64,000 bases of DNA from Candidatus Kapaibacterium sp. Its GTDB lineage: Bacteria > Bacteroidota > Ignavibacteria > Kapaibacteriales > UBA2268. Positions 29,442-37,783 of the stretch are shown here, piece by piece. Each line of letters begins with the position of its first letter. The stretch's first letter is position 1. The position numbers and the translations under genes are program-made. The stretch spans positions 186,001-250,000 of the forward strand of contig CP058732.1 in the NCBI GenBank assembly GCA_013414795.1, read 5' to 3'. The notes under the pieces are model-generated. The model was not told the origin of the DNA. It saw only the letters and a program-made list of their open reading frames with translations, and did not search any database.

Positions 29442-30068
29442 ATGATTGAAGTACAAGACTGGGGATTGATAGATTACAACGAGGCTTGGGAGCGACAAAA
29501 GCAAATTGCCTCAGAAATTGCAGAAAAAAGGAACCGAAATGTGTTTGTCGTTTGCCAGCATCCATCGGTTATAACAGTTGGCCGCGCTGGTAAAGATAGC
29601 AATATACTGCTTCCTACGAAACTTCTTGAATCGAAAGGAATTAAAGTTATTTACAACGACCGGGGCGGTGACGTAACCTTGCACAATCCAGGACAATTGG
29701 TGGGATACCCAATTTTCAATTTATATGATTATAAAACAGACCTACACTGGTTTCTACGAGAAATCGAAGAAACAATTATCGAATTGCTTTCAACATTCAA
29801 TATCAAAGGGGAACGGGTCGAAGGATTGACGGGAGTTTGGATTGAGCGAAGCCGAAAGATTTGTGCAATTGGCTTGCATTGCTCTCGCTGGGTTACCTCG
29901 CACGGGTTTGCCTTGAATGTTTGCAACGACTTGCGAGAATTCGACTACATTGTTCCTTGCGGAATAAAAGGCAAAGAGGTAACTTCAATTTCTAAAGAAC
30001 TTGGCACGGAAATTGATTTCAATTTAGTGAAGACTCGTTGTATTGAGTTCTTTGAAAAAAGATTTTGA
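29442..30068 (+). CDS. lipB: Octanoyltransferase LipB
   Basis: 208 residues from the ATG at 29442, the point where the family consensus begins (IEVQDWGLIDYNEAW); a TTG 42 bases upstream is not needed. LipB moves octanoate from acyl carrier protein to lipoyl domains, after which LipA adds sulfur. Visible motifs are 'QHPSVITVGRAG', 'DRGGDVTLHNPGQLVGYP', 'IGLHCSRWVTSHGFALNV', and the catalytic Cys in 'VPCGIKGKEVTSISKELG'. lipA lies about 14 kb away, so the pathway is split. Confidence 0.94.
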   Translation: MIEVQDWGLIDYNEAWERQKQIASEIAEKRNRNVFVVCQHPSVITVGRAGKDSNILLPTKLLESKGIKVIYNDRGGDVTLHNPGQLVGYPIFNLYDYKTDLHWFLREIEETIIELLSTFNIKGERVEGLTGVWIERSRKICAIGLHCSRWVTSHGFALNVCNDLREFDYIVPCGIKGKEVTSISKELGTEIDFNLVKTRCIEFFEKRF

Positions 30069-30106
30069 AGTGTTAAAAAAAATTTGGAATTTTGAAAAAA
30101 AGTTAT

Positions 30107-30114
30107 TAATTTTG
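30107..30114 (+). promoter_or_regulatory. TAnnTTTG -7 element upstream of tRNA-Gly
   Basis: TAATTTTG with a TTTG ending at 30086, about 20 bases upstream: the spacing expected for a Bacteroidota-type -33/-7 promoter. The predicted start is near 30121, about 20 bases before the mature tRNA. Confidence 0.6.
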
Positions 30115-30141
30115 TAACCCCAAGAAAAAGTTTTTTGACAA

Positions 30142-30214
30142 GCGGGAATAGCTCAGTTGGTAGAGCACAACCTTGCCAAGGTTGGGGTCGCGGGTTCGAG
30201 TCCCGTTTCCCGCT
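30142..30214 (+). tRNA. tRNA-Gly (GCC anticodon)
   Basis: Complete cloverleaf of 73 bases without encoded CCA. Acceptor arms GCGGGAA and TTCCCGC pair fully, the D arm is GCTCAGTTGGTAGAGC, the anticodon stem CAACC/GGTTG encloses TTGCCAA with anticodon GCC, and the T arm is GCGGG-TTCGAGT-CCCGT. Discriminator base T. Confidence 0.97.
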
Positions 30215-30254
30215 CAGCGGTATCCCCAACCGCTACTTCCTCGTTATGCTGCAT

Positions 30255-30290
30255 GCCTTGCTATCACCCCCCCGATGGCAAGGCTTTTTT
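30255..30290 (+). terminator. Terminator after tRNA-Gly
   Basis: GCCTTGCTATC pairs with GATGGCAAGGC (one G-T pair) around a C-rich loop, then six T. Confidence 0.85.
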
Positions 30291-30306
30291 ATTTATTTAC
30301 TTTTCT

Positions 30307-30314
30307 TATTTTTG
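30307..30314 (+). promoter_or_regulatory. TAnnTTTG -7 element upstream of nadK
   Basis: TATTTTTG, 22 bases before the nadK ATG and just after the tRNA terminator. Confidence 0.5.
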
Positions 30315-30336
30315 AGTTGTTTTATTTGTTTTGTCT

Positions 30337-31227
30337 ATGAAAAGAATTGGTATTTACGAAAATGCTTCCAAGCCCGAGGCAATTCATTGTGCTGAATATG
30401 CTGCAAAGAAACTTATTAAAATGGACGCCCAATGCTTCGCTAAGCGCGAATTCCTTGAAAAAATCGACCCCCAAATCGCTAAAAATTTCACAGAAATAGA
30501 AGAATCGGACTTCGAACGCTTCATCGATATTCTAATTTCCTTCGGTGGCGACGGTACTATGCTCTCAGCTGCAAATCTCTTGCTAAAATCGAATATTCCT
30601 ATTATGGGCGTCAATGTTGGCAAACTTGGTTTCCTTGCTGAATATTCAATTCACGACCTCGACAAGGCTTTGATTGACTTAATCGAAGGGAATTTTCGCG
30701 TTGTCGACCGAAGCGTGCTCGAATCAGTTGTCCGCAACGAAACTTACTATGCTTTGAATGACTTCGTGGTTGAAAAGCGTGGTTCTTCTCGGATGATTAC
30801 TGTTTCTGCTTATACGAACGACCATTACATTGGCGATTACCGAGGCGATGGATTAATTATTACTACGCCAACCGGCTCGACTGCATACTCCTTGTCCTGC
30901 GGTGGGCCTATCCTTTCGCCATCGACAAAAGTCATTTGTCTGACCCCGATTGCACCCCATTCTTTAACTTATCGCCCCCTGGTACTTCCAGACACAAACG
31001 AAATCGAATTAAAAGTGTATTCACCAACTGGGGAAGCAAATTTCGTCGCCGACGGAAGAACAACTGTTAGAATTCAAAACGAGGAAACAATTAAGATAAA
31101 TAAATCTAATTATGTGGTAAAATTGGTTAAGCCCAACAACAGCACATACTACGACCTTTTGCGAAAGAAACTACTTTGGGCTGCCAATGTTATCGACGAA
31201 CCACCTAAATGTGATAAAAGTGAGTAA
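30337..31227 (+). CDS. nadK: NAD kinase
   Basis: 296 residues from the ATG at 30337 (a TTG two codons upstream is ignored). It phosphorylates NAD to NADP. Motifs: 'ISFGGDGTMLSAANLL' (GGDG catalytic loop near residue 70), 'GVNVGKLGFLAEY', 'EKRGSSRMITVSAY' with the substrate-binding region, and 'GDGLIITTPTGSTAYSLSCGGPI'. lgt follows five bases after its stop, so both are probably one transcript. Confidence 0.96.
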   Translation: MKRIGIYENASKPEAIHCAEYAAKKLIKMDAQCFAKREFLEKIDPQIAKNFTEIEESDFERFIDILISFGGDGTMLSAANLLLKSNIPIMGVNVGKLGFLAEYSIHDLDKALIDLIEGNFRVVDRSVLESVVRNETYYALNDFVVEKRGSSRMITVSAYTNDHYIGDYRGDGLIITTPTGSTAYSLSCGGPILSPSTKVICLTPIAPHSLTYRPLVLPDTNEIELKVYSPTGEANFVADGRTTVRIQNEETIKINKSNYVVKLVKPNNSTYYDLLRKKLLWAANVIDEPPKCDKSE

Positions 31228-31232
31228 CGTAG

Positions 31233-32042
31233 ATGGAACCAACATCGTATTTTCATTGGACTGGTAGCCCGGAAATTTTTCGAATAGGTGCTTTTGCAAT
31301 TCGCTGGTACGGGGTGCTTTTTGCCCTTGGGTTTATAATTGGCTACCAGATAATGACCTACATCTTCAAGAAAGAAAACAAACCAATCAAGGAACTTGAA
31401 AGCCTTGTCTTTTATGTTATTCTTGGCACAGTTATCGGAGCGCGTCTTGGCCATTGCCTTTTTTACGAGCCTGAATACTATTTAAGTAACCCACTGGAAA
31501 TTATAAAAGTTTGGCACGGCGGGCTTGCAAGCCACGGCGGGGCGATTGGCGTTCTCTTTGCTCTTTGGCTATTTTCGCGCAAGCACAAGAAAATTAATTT
31601 GCTCTGGCTACTCGACAGAATCGTAATTCCAACTGCACTTGTTGCCTCTTTAATTCGAATCGGTAACTTCTTCAACCATGAAATTATCGGCAAACCAACC
31701 GATGTCCCCTGGGCAATCATTTTCAATGTTTACCAAGGGAACCAGGTCATCGGAACAACTCCCCCAGTTCACCCATCGCAACTTTACGAGTCAGTTTCTT
31801 ACCTCATTATTTTCGTTCTCCTCTTTTTGTTTTACAAGAAAAAAATCTTGCAAAGCCCAGGCGTCCCGTTTGGTCTGTTCTTTTTTCTTGTTTTTACTGC
31901 ACGCTTTTTAATTGAATTTACAAAAGCACCACAAGCCGACTTTGAACAGTATCTCCCTCTAAGTATGGGACAAATTCTTAGCATACCTTTCGTCCTGGTT
32001 GGGCTTTACTTCTTGCTACGAAAGCAAAGAAATGGGACTTAA
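31233..32042 (+). CDS. lgt: Prolipoprotein diacylglyceryl transferase
   Basis: 269 residues with seven membrane helices. Lgt attaches diacylglycerol from phosphatidylglycerol to the lipobox Cys of prolipoproteins. The Lgt signature is split over 'GARLGHCLFYEPEYY', 'WHGGLASHGGAIGVL' and 'LIRIGNFFNHEIIGKPT', with the essential Arg and His residues. Likely clients in this window are the cytochrome at 22029, NosL and the PstS-like protein at 49102. Confidence 0.95.
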   Translation: MEPTSYFHWTGSPEIFRIGAFAIRWYGVLFALGFIIGYQIMTYIFKKENKPIKELESLVFYVILGTVIGARLGHCLFYEPEYYLSNPLEIIKVWHGGLASHGGAIGVLFALWLFSRKHKKINLLWLLDRIVIPTALVASLIRIGNFFNHEIIGKPTDVPWAIIFNVYQGNQVIGTTPPVHPSQLYESVSYLIIFVLLFLFYKKKILQSPGVPFGLFFFLVFTARFLIEFTKAPQADFEQYLPLSMGQILSIPFVLVGLYFLLRKQRNGT

Positions 32043-32071
32043 GTCCCAATAATAAATAAAATGGAGGATTT

Positions 32072-32785
32072 ATGAAACTGTTTCGTTTTTGGTTTGCTTT
32101 GATTCTGCTAACCAGCGTCTCTTTTGCACAGGAAGAAGACAAGAGAACTACTATTCACGGCGGGGCTGGCTACTTTATGCCAGGAATTCAAATTCTTTCT
32201 ATTGGCGACCTCAACTCCAAACTCGAAAGCAAGCAATACCCCAAACTGTCCTCCAGTTTCACATCTTTTGGTGGCGGTGGACACGCAATTATCTATAATT
32301 TCGTTGTGGGGGGCGAAGGGCACGGACTCGTTGGCAAGGATGTTTCAAACAATAATTACACAATCAACCTTAGTTCTGGTTATGGCATTTTTGACCTTGG
32401 CTATGTGATTTTTTCGAAATACGGAGTGCTTATCTACCCAATGATTGGCATTGGCGGATACGGCAATACTTTTCAAATCACGGAAAGAACAATACCAACA
32501 TTCGACGAAATTCTCGACAATCCCAAAGGACATTTGGAAGTTTCCACTGGTGGTCTTCTTTTGCATTTTGCCTTGGGGCTCGATTATATGATTTCCTTCA
32601 ATACAAGTGGAAATTCTCGCGGTGGCATTCTTCTTGGACTGCGTGCCGGATTGACATTTACCCCGGTTGCTGGGGATTGGAAGATTGCAGAAACCAAGGT
32701 TGCCGGGGGACCAGAAACTGGAGCAACCGGAGCATACATCCGCTTGCTAATCGGCGGTGGTGGCTACACTGTAAAGGAAAAGTAA
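32072..32785 (+). CDS. Exported Gly-rich protein of unknown function
   Basis: 237 residues, starting six bases after GGAGG. A clear Sec signal peptide ends at SFAQ (residue 20). The mature part is rich in Gly and aromatic residues with alternating hydrophobic stretches (for example 'SGYGIFDLGYVIFSKYGVLIYPMIGIGGYG'), which suggests beta strands and possibly a small outer-membrane barrel. No Cys in the mature part and no motif that I recognise. It is the last core-like gene before the defence island. Confidence 0.7.
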   Translation: MKLFRFWFALILLTSVSFAQEEDKRTTIHGGAGYFMPGIQILSIGDLNSKLESKQYPKLSSSFTSFGGGGHAIIYNFVVGGEGHGLVGKDVSNNNYTINLSSGYGIFDLGYVIFSKYGVLIYPMIGIGGYGNTFQITERTIPTFDEILDNPKGHLEVSTGGLLLHFALGLDYMISFNTSGNSRGGILLGLRAGLTFTPVAGDWKIAETKVAGGPETGATGAYIRLLIGGGGYTVKEK

Positions 32786-32995
32786 GAAAATATTAATTAA
32801 ATTTTTTGTAATATCAATATCCTATGTTAAAGAATTGTTATATTATAGAAATCATGAATGAAATTCATTTCAGTACAAACAATAAGAATGTTTTATAAAA
32901 AAGCTATTTGATACGCTTACCAAATTTGATGGAAAGTTCGAGCTATTCAAAACTTAAGAATTGTTTGGTTAAATAAATCAAAGGAGTTGATAAAA
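32786..32995. other. Left junction of the defence island
   Basis: AT-rich spacer without a gene. It holds an imperfect dyad around ATGAATGAAATTCATTT near 32851-32867 and ends with a good ribosome-binding site (AAGGAG at 32981-32986) for the pseudogene that follows. No recombinase, tRNA fragment or long repeat is visible. Confidence 0.4.
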
Positions 32996-33431
32996 ATGAA
33001 TGACGAATTACTTGGGTTTATTAGGGAGCTAAATAAAGAAAAACGTCTTCATACACTAGACGAAGCAGCTACAAAACAAGCTGTTATTTTAAGGATTTTA
33101 AAAGCTTCAATTTAGTTACCATTTAATATTGATCAAATTTATACAGAATTTTCAGTTGGCAATAAAAAGAAACAGCTTCCTAATTTCCAGTAAAAAAGCA
33201 AAACGTTTATACACATTACAAGTAAAATTACTATGCAAGAGCGCCTTAACCTCTCGGGAACAATTTAGAACATCTTAAAGAGATTTTTGATAATCTTCCG
33301 AAAAGTCGTTGACGAAAAAACCTGAAATTTACATTAAAAATAGCGAATTAAGCGAATTAAAAAAGACTAATCCTATCTACAAAGGGGAAAATTTATTGGT
33401 TAAATTCAAGAAAATATTAATAATTTTATAA
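32996..33431 (+). pseudogene. Decayed HsdR_N-type restriction nuclease gene
   Basis: After AAGGAG, the frame from 32996 encodes 39 residues, including 'LDEAATKQAVILRILKA'. This is the conserved start of stand-alone HsdR_N/PD-(D/E)xK restriction-type proteins. It stops at TAG (33113-33115). The same frame resumes with 'PFNIDQIYTEFSVGNKK', which in intact relatives directly precedes the catalytic V-D-Y strand, and then breaks again. Further pieces appear in other frames ('LISSKKAKR', 'NLEHLKEIFDNLPKS', 'KKPEIYIKNSELSEL') up to a stop at 33431. At least one stop codon and several frameshifts therefore inactivate the gene. It heads the island and was probably its first nuclease. Confidence 0.7.
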
Positions 33432-33457
33432 CAATGTATAATTAATAAGGTTAGGAA

Positions 33458-33634
33458 ATGATCAAAACTTTTTGCGGCGAGCATATCGATTCGCAAGTTT
33501 CTTGCCGGCTCCTCCAATTTTTTACCAAGATGTTACCTGGTTTATTTATTAAATTACACTCAAATTCGATTTTCCAACACCCCACAGACTTCAAATATCC
33601 ACAGTCTTTTATTTTCAATAGTCCGAGGAGGTGA
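33458..33634 (+). CDS. Small open frame of 58 codons ahead of the McrB-like gene
   Basis: Begins with ATG after a weak AGGA and ends in TGA that overlaps the strong GGAGGTG ribosome site of the next gene. The predicted peptide (58 residues, two Cys, no membrane helix) matches nothing that I know. It could be a leader peptide coupled to the McrB-like gene, a remnant of decay, or chance. Confidence 0.22.
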   Translation: MIKTFCGEHIDSQVSCRLLQFFTKMLPGLFIKLHSNSIFQHPTDFKYPQSFIFNSPRR

Positions 33635-33640
33635 AAAACA

Positions 33641-35179
33641 ATGGGTGAAATATGTGATAGCAAAATTTCAGATATAACAAAAGAGGTTTTAGTTGAAATT
33701 CTGAGTAAAAATCCAAGCCAGAGTTTAGATAAAGCTAAGTTACTTTTTAACTGTATATTCGGTAAACGTTTCGCCGATGAAATTGATAAAAATGGAATTC
33801 TTAGATATAATTCGTTAAGTGGCCCCGAGGTAAACATAAAATATTTTGGAGTGTTATATGAAAATGCACCACAAAGTGGGATTTACGAGAATTTTTCCCT
33901 GGTATTATTTCCGGATAATAAAGAAACTCCCGAAGAATTACTCTTATGTTATGGAATAGGTACAGGTGGAATTACAGACGATGCCGAATGGTTAGGCACT
34001 CCTTGGATTAAAAGAAGTATTGAGCTTCTTTTAAAACTTGTTAAAAGAGAGAATTTAAACGTTGAAAAAACCGAAATCTTCGTTAAAGATGATATAACTG
34101 ATGAATATACAGAAATTCCAGACAGCATTAAGATAAAACTTGGTAATTTTTCAAGCTACCCAAATTTGTGGAATAAATATGGCAAATATTTGCCCTCTGT
34201 TTGCGTAATAAAACCAGATGATAATGGTGTGAAAGCCTTCTTAAATCACCTACTCCTATATGCTAAGTTTAGAAATTGGCCTTTAAAAAAACAGTTTCAG
34301 GAAATTTTAGACTCCCAACTTTTCCCAAGCATAATAAGATTATGGAGATCATATCCATCCATTGACGAACTATCAACATATTTGCTGCATAGGAATTATA
34401 TAATACTACAAGGACCGCCAGGAACCGGTAAAACCTATTCAGCCAAAAGAATAGCAGAAAACCTTAAAAATAGCAGTAAAATTACCGGTTACGAAATTAT
34501 ACAGTTTCACGCATCGGTATCATATGAAGATTTTGTAGAGGGAATAAAACCCGACACAAATTCCAACCAATTGATTTTCAAAGAACACAAAGGTCCTTTA
34601 TTGGAGTGCATTAATAAAGCACAAGTTGCACAGAATGAGGGGAAAGGATATTTGCTTATAATTGATGAAATAAATAGAGGAGATTTAGCAAAAATCTTGG
34701 GAGAAGCCATATTCCTATTTGAACCAAAAGAAGAAAGATACATTAAACTAAAATCAGGAATTGAAATAAAAATGCCTCGGAATTTCTATGTAATTGGGAC
34801 AATGAATACTGCTGATCGAACAATAGCTATTTTGGATTTTGCTATTCGTAGAAGGTTTGCCTTTATTGATGTTTGGCCATCCAGAGAAGAGCTAGAGAAA
34901 ATTTTGGATGAGAAAAAAGTGGATGAAGAAACAAAGAAGTTTGCATTAAAACTTTACAATGAAATTGAAAATATATTTTACAAATACGCAACTGACGACG
35001 AATTGCATTTGCAGCCAGGGCACACTTATTTTATCGCAAATTCCAAAGATGAGCTAAAAAATAAATTAAAATATGAAATTGCTCCTCTTCTAAGAGAATA
35101 TTTAGCAGAAGGTAGACTAGCTCTCGCAAAAAATGAAATATTGGCTTTCATAAAGGAAGCTCTTGAGGAAGAAGTATGA
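33641..35179 (+). CDS. mcrB: McrB-like AAA+ motor subunit of a type IV restriction system
   Basis: 512 residues after a strong ribosome site (GGAGGTG). The C-terminal half is a McrB-type AAA+ domain: Walker A GPPGTGKT near 257-264, 'LLIIDEINRGDLAKILGE' (Walker B near 337), the McrB hallmark 'GTMNTADRTIAILDFAIRRRF', and 'GHTYFIA'. The N-terminal 230 residues are not the E. coli McrB DNA-binding domain; they include 'LLCYGIGTGGITDDAEWLG', which I cannot assign. Such motors hydrolyse nucleotide (GTP in classical McrB) and translocate DNA to activate the McrC nuclease. The stop overlaps the McrC start (ATGA). Codons are AT-rich (AGA, ATA) unlike the core genes. Confidence 0.85.
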   Translation: MGEICDSKISDITKEVLVEILSKNPSQSLDKAKLLFNCIFGKRFADEIDKNGILRYNSLSGPEVNIKYFGVLYENAPQSGIYENFSLVLFPDNKETPEELLLCYGIGTGGITDDAEWLGTPWIKRSIELLLKLVKRENLNVEKTEIFVKDDITDEYTEIPDSIKIKLGNFSSYPNLWNKYGKYLPSVCVIKPDDNGVKAFLNHLLLYAKFRNWPLKKQFQEILDSQLFPSIIRLWRSYPSIDELSTYLLHRNYIILQGPPGTGKTYSAKRIAENLKNSSKITGYEIIQFHASVSYEDFVEGIKPDTNSNQLIFKEHKGPLLECINKAQVAQNEGKGYLLIIDEINRGDLAKILGEAIFLFEPKEERYIKLKSGIEIKMPRNFYVIGTMNTADRTIAILDFAIRRRFAFIDVWPSREELEKILDEKKVDEETKKFALKLYNEIENIFYKYATDDELHLQPGHTYFIANSKDELKNKLKYEIAPLLREYLAEGRLALAKNEILAFIKEALEEEV

Positions 35180-36561
35180 ATGTAAAAATTTCACTTGTTG
35201 AATTTGATGAAGGAACTGCCTTTTCAGTAGAAAAGTTAAAAGACTGGTTCCCAAAAGGAAAATTTGATAAAAAATTTCCACAGGAATATATATTTAAATG
35301 GTTGCGTGTAAATAGTAGATACTTGGAATTTCTAGGTGTATCTTGTAAGTGGGATGAAAACAACAAAAAATTGATACTTACACCAAGTAATAAGATAGGG
35401 GTAGTTCCTCTAAAAAATCCTTATGGTGGTCAAGTATATGGAAGTATAACTGTAAAACCTAAATTAGGTTGGGTAGATATTTACGAAATATTGGATCTTA
35501 TTGATTGGAAGTATCAGCCGTTTTTTTTAAAAAACGAAGAGCCTATCTTCGCTAACGGTGTTCTGCCTAGATGGTTTAAAGCAGTTGAAACTTTAGAGGC
35601 AATTTATCAAGCTCTAAGCTTACTTATGAAAAGGATATGTAGTAAGCATATATTTTCCAAAGTCCCCATTGGCAACGTAAACTGGAACGATTATGGAACA
35701 AAGAGCGTTCCTTATGGTAAATATAACTATTTTTCCACTACTGTAATTGATTATTCTTTCGATTTGGAAGTTCACCACCAATTTAAAGGTGTTGTAAAAA
35801 TTGTAGAGAAAGATATTTCAAATCCTGAAGTTCCTATTAAAATAAGAAGTAAATCAAGAGTACTTATGTCAAAAATAGAAAGATGGCTTGTCACTTTGAA
35901 TTGCGACGAACCGAGCGTTGAAAAGCTCAAGAAAATAAGCGTGCCTAGTTTTTACAAGTTGTATTATGATAGAGCCATACAAAAATGCATAGAATATATC
36001 GGTGAAAGCAAATTTTCAAATGAAGCTGGTAAATTTTATGGATTGCCTTGGGCAATTGAAATGGACAAATTATTTGAACACTGGGTAGAATTTTGGGCCT
36101 CTAAATTTGCCCTTAGGATAGGAGCAAGATTTTTCTCGGATATTAAAAATAACTCTAGAATTAGATTTTATAATTTGGGAAATTGGAAGAGTATGAATAA
36201 ATTGAAACCAGACATAATTATTGAAAAAGAAGATAAAACATTAATAATAGATGTTAAATACAAAAAGCATTTAGAATATATTCAATATGGTATGGCAACG
36301 TCTGAAATTCTTGAAGAACACCGACATGACATCCATCAAATTTTATCCTATATGAGTAGTTCGGTTAAAAGGAAAAGGCTAGGATGTTTGATTTATCCAA
36401 AAATTAATGATACAATAGTAAACCAATATTCTACTTTGATCAATTATACAAACGTTAGAGCATATGTGGATATAGCATTATGTGGTATAAATTTTGACTA
36501 TAAAACTGTGTTAAGCTTACTGGATTATTTATGGTGTGAAAAATATGCTTCTTTCCAATAA
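35176..36561 (+). CDS. mcrC: McrC-like nuclease subunit
   Basis: 461 residues. The N-terminal part resembles the McrC domain that contacts the McrB hexamer. The C-terminal part has the PD-(D/E)xK site: Asp near 345 in 'LKPDIIIEKEDKTLIIDVKYK', with the D-x-K pair near 358-360. 'HRHDIHQILSYM' follows, as in McrC and related nucleases. It would cut DNA when recruited by the McrB-like motor. A four-base overlap with the upstream gene shows co-translation. 91 bases separate it from the next gene, including a 12-base palindrome CCTCTGCAGAGG at 36599-36610. Confidence 0.85.
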   Translation: MNVKISLVEFDEGTAFSVEKLKDWFPKGKFDKKFPQEYIFKWLRVNSRYLEFLGVSCKWDENNKKLILTPSNKIGVVPLKNPYGGQVYGSITVKPKLGWVDIYEILDLIDWKYQPFFLKNEEPIFANGVLPRWFKAVETLEAIYQALSLLMKRICSKHIFSKVPIGNVNWNDYGTKSVPYGKYNYFSTTVIDYSFDLEVHHQFKGVVKIVEKDISNPEVPIKIRSKSRVLMSKIERWLVTLNCDEPSVEKLKKISVPSFYKLYYDRAIQKCIEYIGESKFSNEAGKFYGLPWAIEMDKLFEHWVEFWASKFALRIGARFFSDIKNNSRIRFYNLGNWKSMNKLKPDIIIEKEDKTLIIDVKYKKHLEYIQYGMATSEILEEHRHDIHQILSYMSSSVKRKRLGCLIYPKINDTIVNQYSTLINYTNVRAYVDIALCGINFDYKTVLSLLDYLWCEKYASFQ

Positions 36562-36652
36562 CATAAAAGCAAATTTCTTCGCTTCGTTTTGGCTACTTCC
36601 TCTGCAGAGGGTATCGAAAATACTAAGTATTCGTTCAAAATGAAGTGTCAAA

Positions 36653-37780
36653 ATGAATGAAGAGATTTTAAAACAACGAATAATTGAATCATTAGAACTA
36701 CAAGGCTTTAAAATAAACCCGCATATAAGACCCTCCGATTTCACCAAAGAGACATTTCGCCATATTCAAAGTATAGCGAAGCTGGAACAGCTTGCACTTC
36801 GTAAAAGATTCCTCCAAGATTATTTAAACGTTGTAAAAGAATATTACAAAGACGGTAAAGATATTGACCCAGCTAATATCTCTTTAGAATTAAAAGAAAT
36901 AGAAACAGGGACTTTCGAAGAAATACTATTTAGATGGTGGAATCTAATTTGGTGGAGTATTCCATATCAACGTTCTTATGGAAGACAAATGAGATTTCTA
37001 TTATGGGATACAACTCATAATTTACCTTTTGGACTATTGTTACTTCAAAGTCCGGTGCTTAAAATAAGCGTAAGAGATAAATTTCTGGAGATTCCAAAAG
37101 AAGAACTGGATTTTTGGATAAATAAATCAATGAATGCTCAAAGGGTTGGAGCCTTACCACCATATAATGAAATTTTAGGTGGTAAAATGGTTGCTCTTGC
37201 TTTAACTTCAAATGAGATTAGAGAAAATTATAGAAAAAAATACAATTCTTCCAGGACCCTCATTAAAGGAAGAACCATTAAACCTGACTTATTATTTATT
37301 ACTACCACAAGTGCTTTCGGGAAAAGTAGTTTATATAATCGTCTAAAATATAATGGAGAAATCGTAGCATTAAGTTTGGGATATACTAAAGGAACTGGAA
37401 CTTTTCATATCCCAGAAAAACTTTATATTGAAATACTCAGTTTCCTCTCTGCAAAAGGGATTGATACCTCCCGAGGGTATGGTCACGGACCTTCCCGAAA
37501 GCTTAAACTCATTAGTCTTGCTTTCAAACTTCTTGGGTTGCCTAGATTTGAATATCACGGTATACAAAGAGAATTCTATCTATTTCCGCTTGTCAAAAAT
37601 TTGAAAGATGTGATTAAAAGAAAAGAAAACCCGATTTATATTGATCGCCCGTTTAACAATCTTGTCGATTATTGGAAAGAACGTTGGGCAATTCCACGTG
37701 CGGAGCGTAAGCCTGAGTGGAAAAAATTTCAGGCAAAAAAGTTTTTTGAAAAGGTTGAAAAAATCATAAAGGAGTTATAA
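36653..37780 (+). CDS. DruA-like protein (DUF4338)
   Basis: 375 residues. The central and C-terminal parts carry the DUF4338 pattern of DruA from type I Druantia: 'FLLWDTTHNLPFGLLLLQSP', 'MNAQRVGALPPYNEILGGKMVALAL', 'TTTSAFGKSSLYNRLKY', 'LSLGYTKGTGTFH', 'SRGYGHGPSRKLKLI' and 'HGIQREFYLFPLVKN'. Function at the molecular level is not established. No DruB, DruC, DruD or the large helicase DruE is nearby; instead the gene is followed three bases later by a NurA-like gene. Start taken at 36653, where a weak GAAG precedes; no alternative ATG is close. Confidence 0.85.
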   Translation: MNEEILKQRIIESLELQGFKINPHIRPSDFTKETFRHIQSIAKLEQLALRKRFLQDYLNVVKEYYKDGKDIDPANISLELKEIETGTFEEILFRWWNLIWWSIPYQRSYGRQMRFLLWDTTHNLPFGLLLLQSPVLKISVRDKFLEIPKEELDFWINKSMNAQRVGALPPYNEILGGKMVALALTSNEIRENYRKKYNSSRTLIKGRTIKPDLLFITTTSAFGKSSLYNRLKYNGEIVALSLGYTKGTGTFHIPEKLYIEILSFLSAKGIDTSRGYGHGPSRKLKLISLAFKLLGLPRFEYHGIQREFYLFPLVKNLKDVIKRKENPIYIDRPFNNLVDYWKERWAIPRAERKPEWKKFQAKKFFEKVEKIIKEL

Positions 37781-37783
37781 AAC

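Noticed and set aside
30142-30214. tRNA-Gly as the integration site of the defence island
   Set aside because: The island starts 2.8 kb away with nadK and lgt in between, and I see no copy of the tRNA 3' end at the island borders or any integrase.
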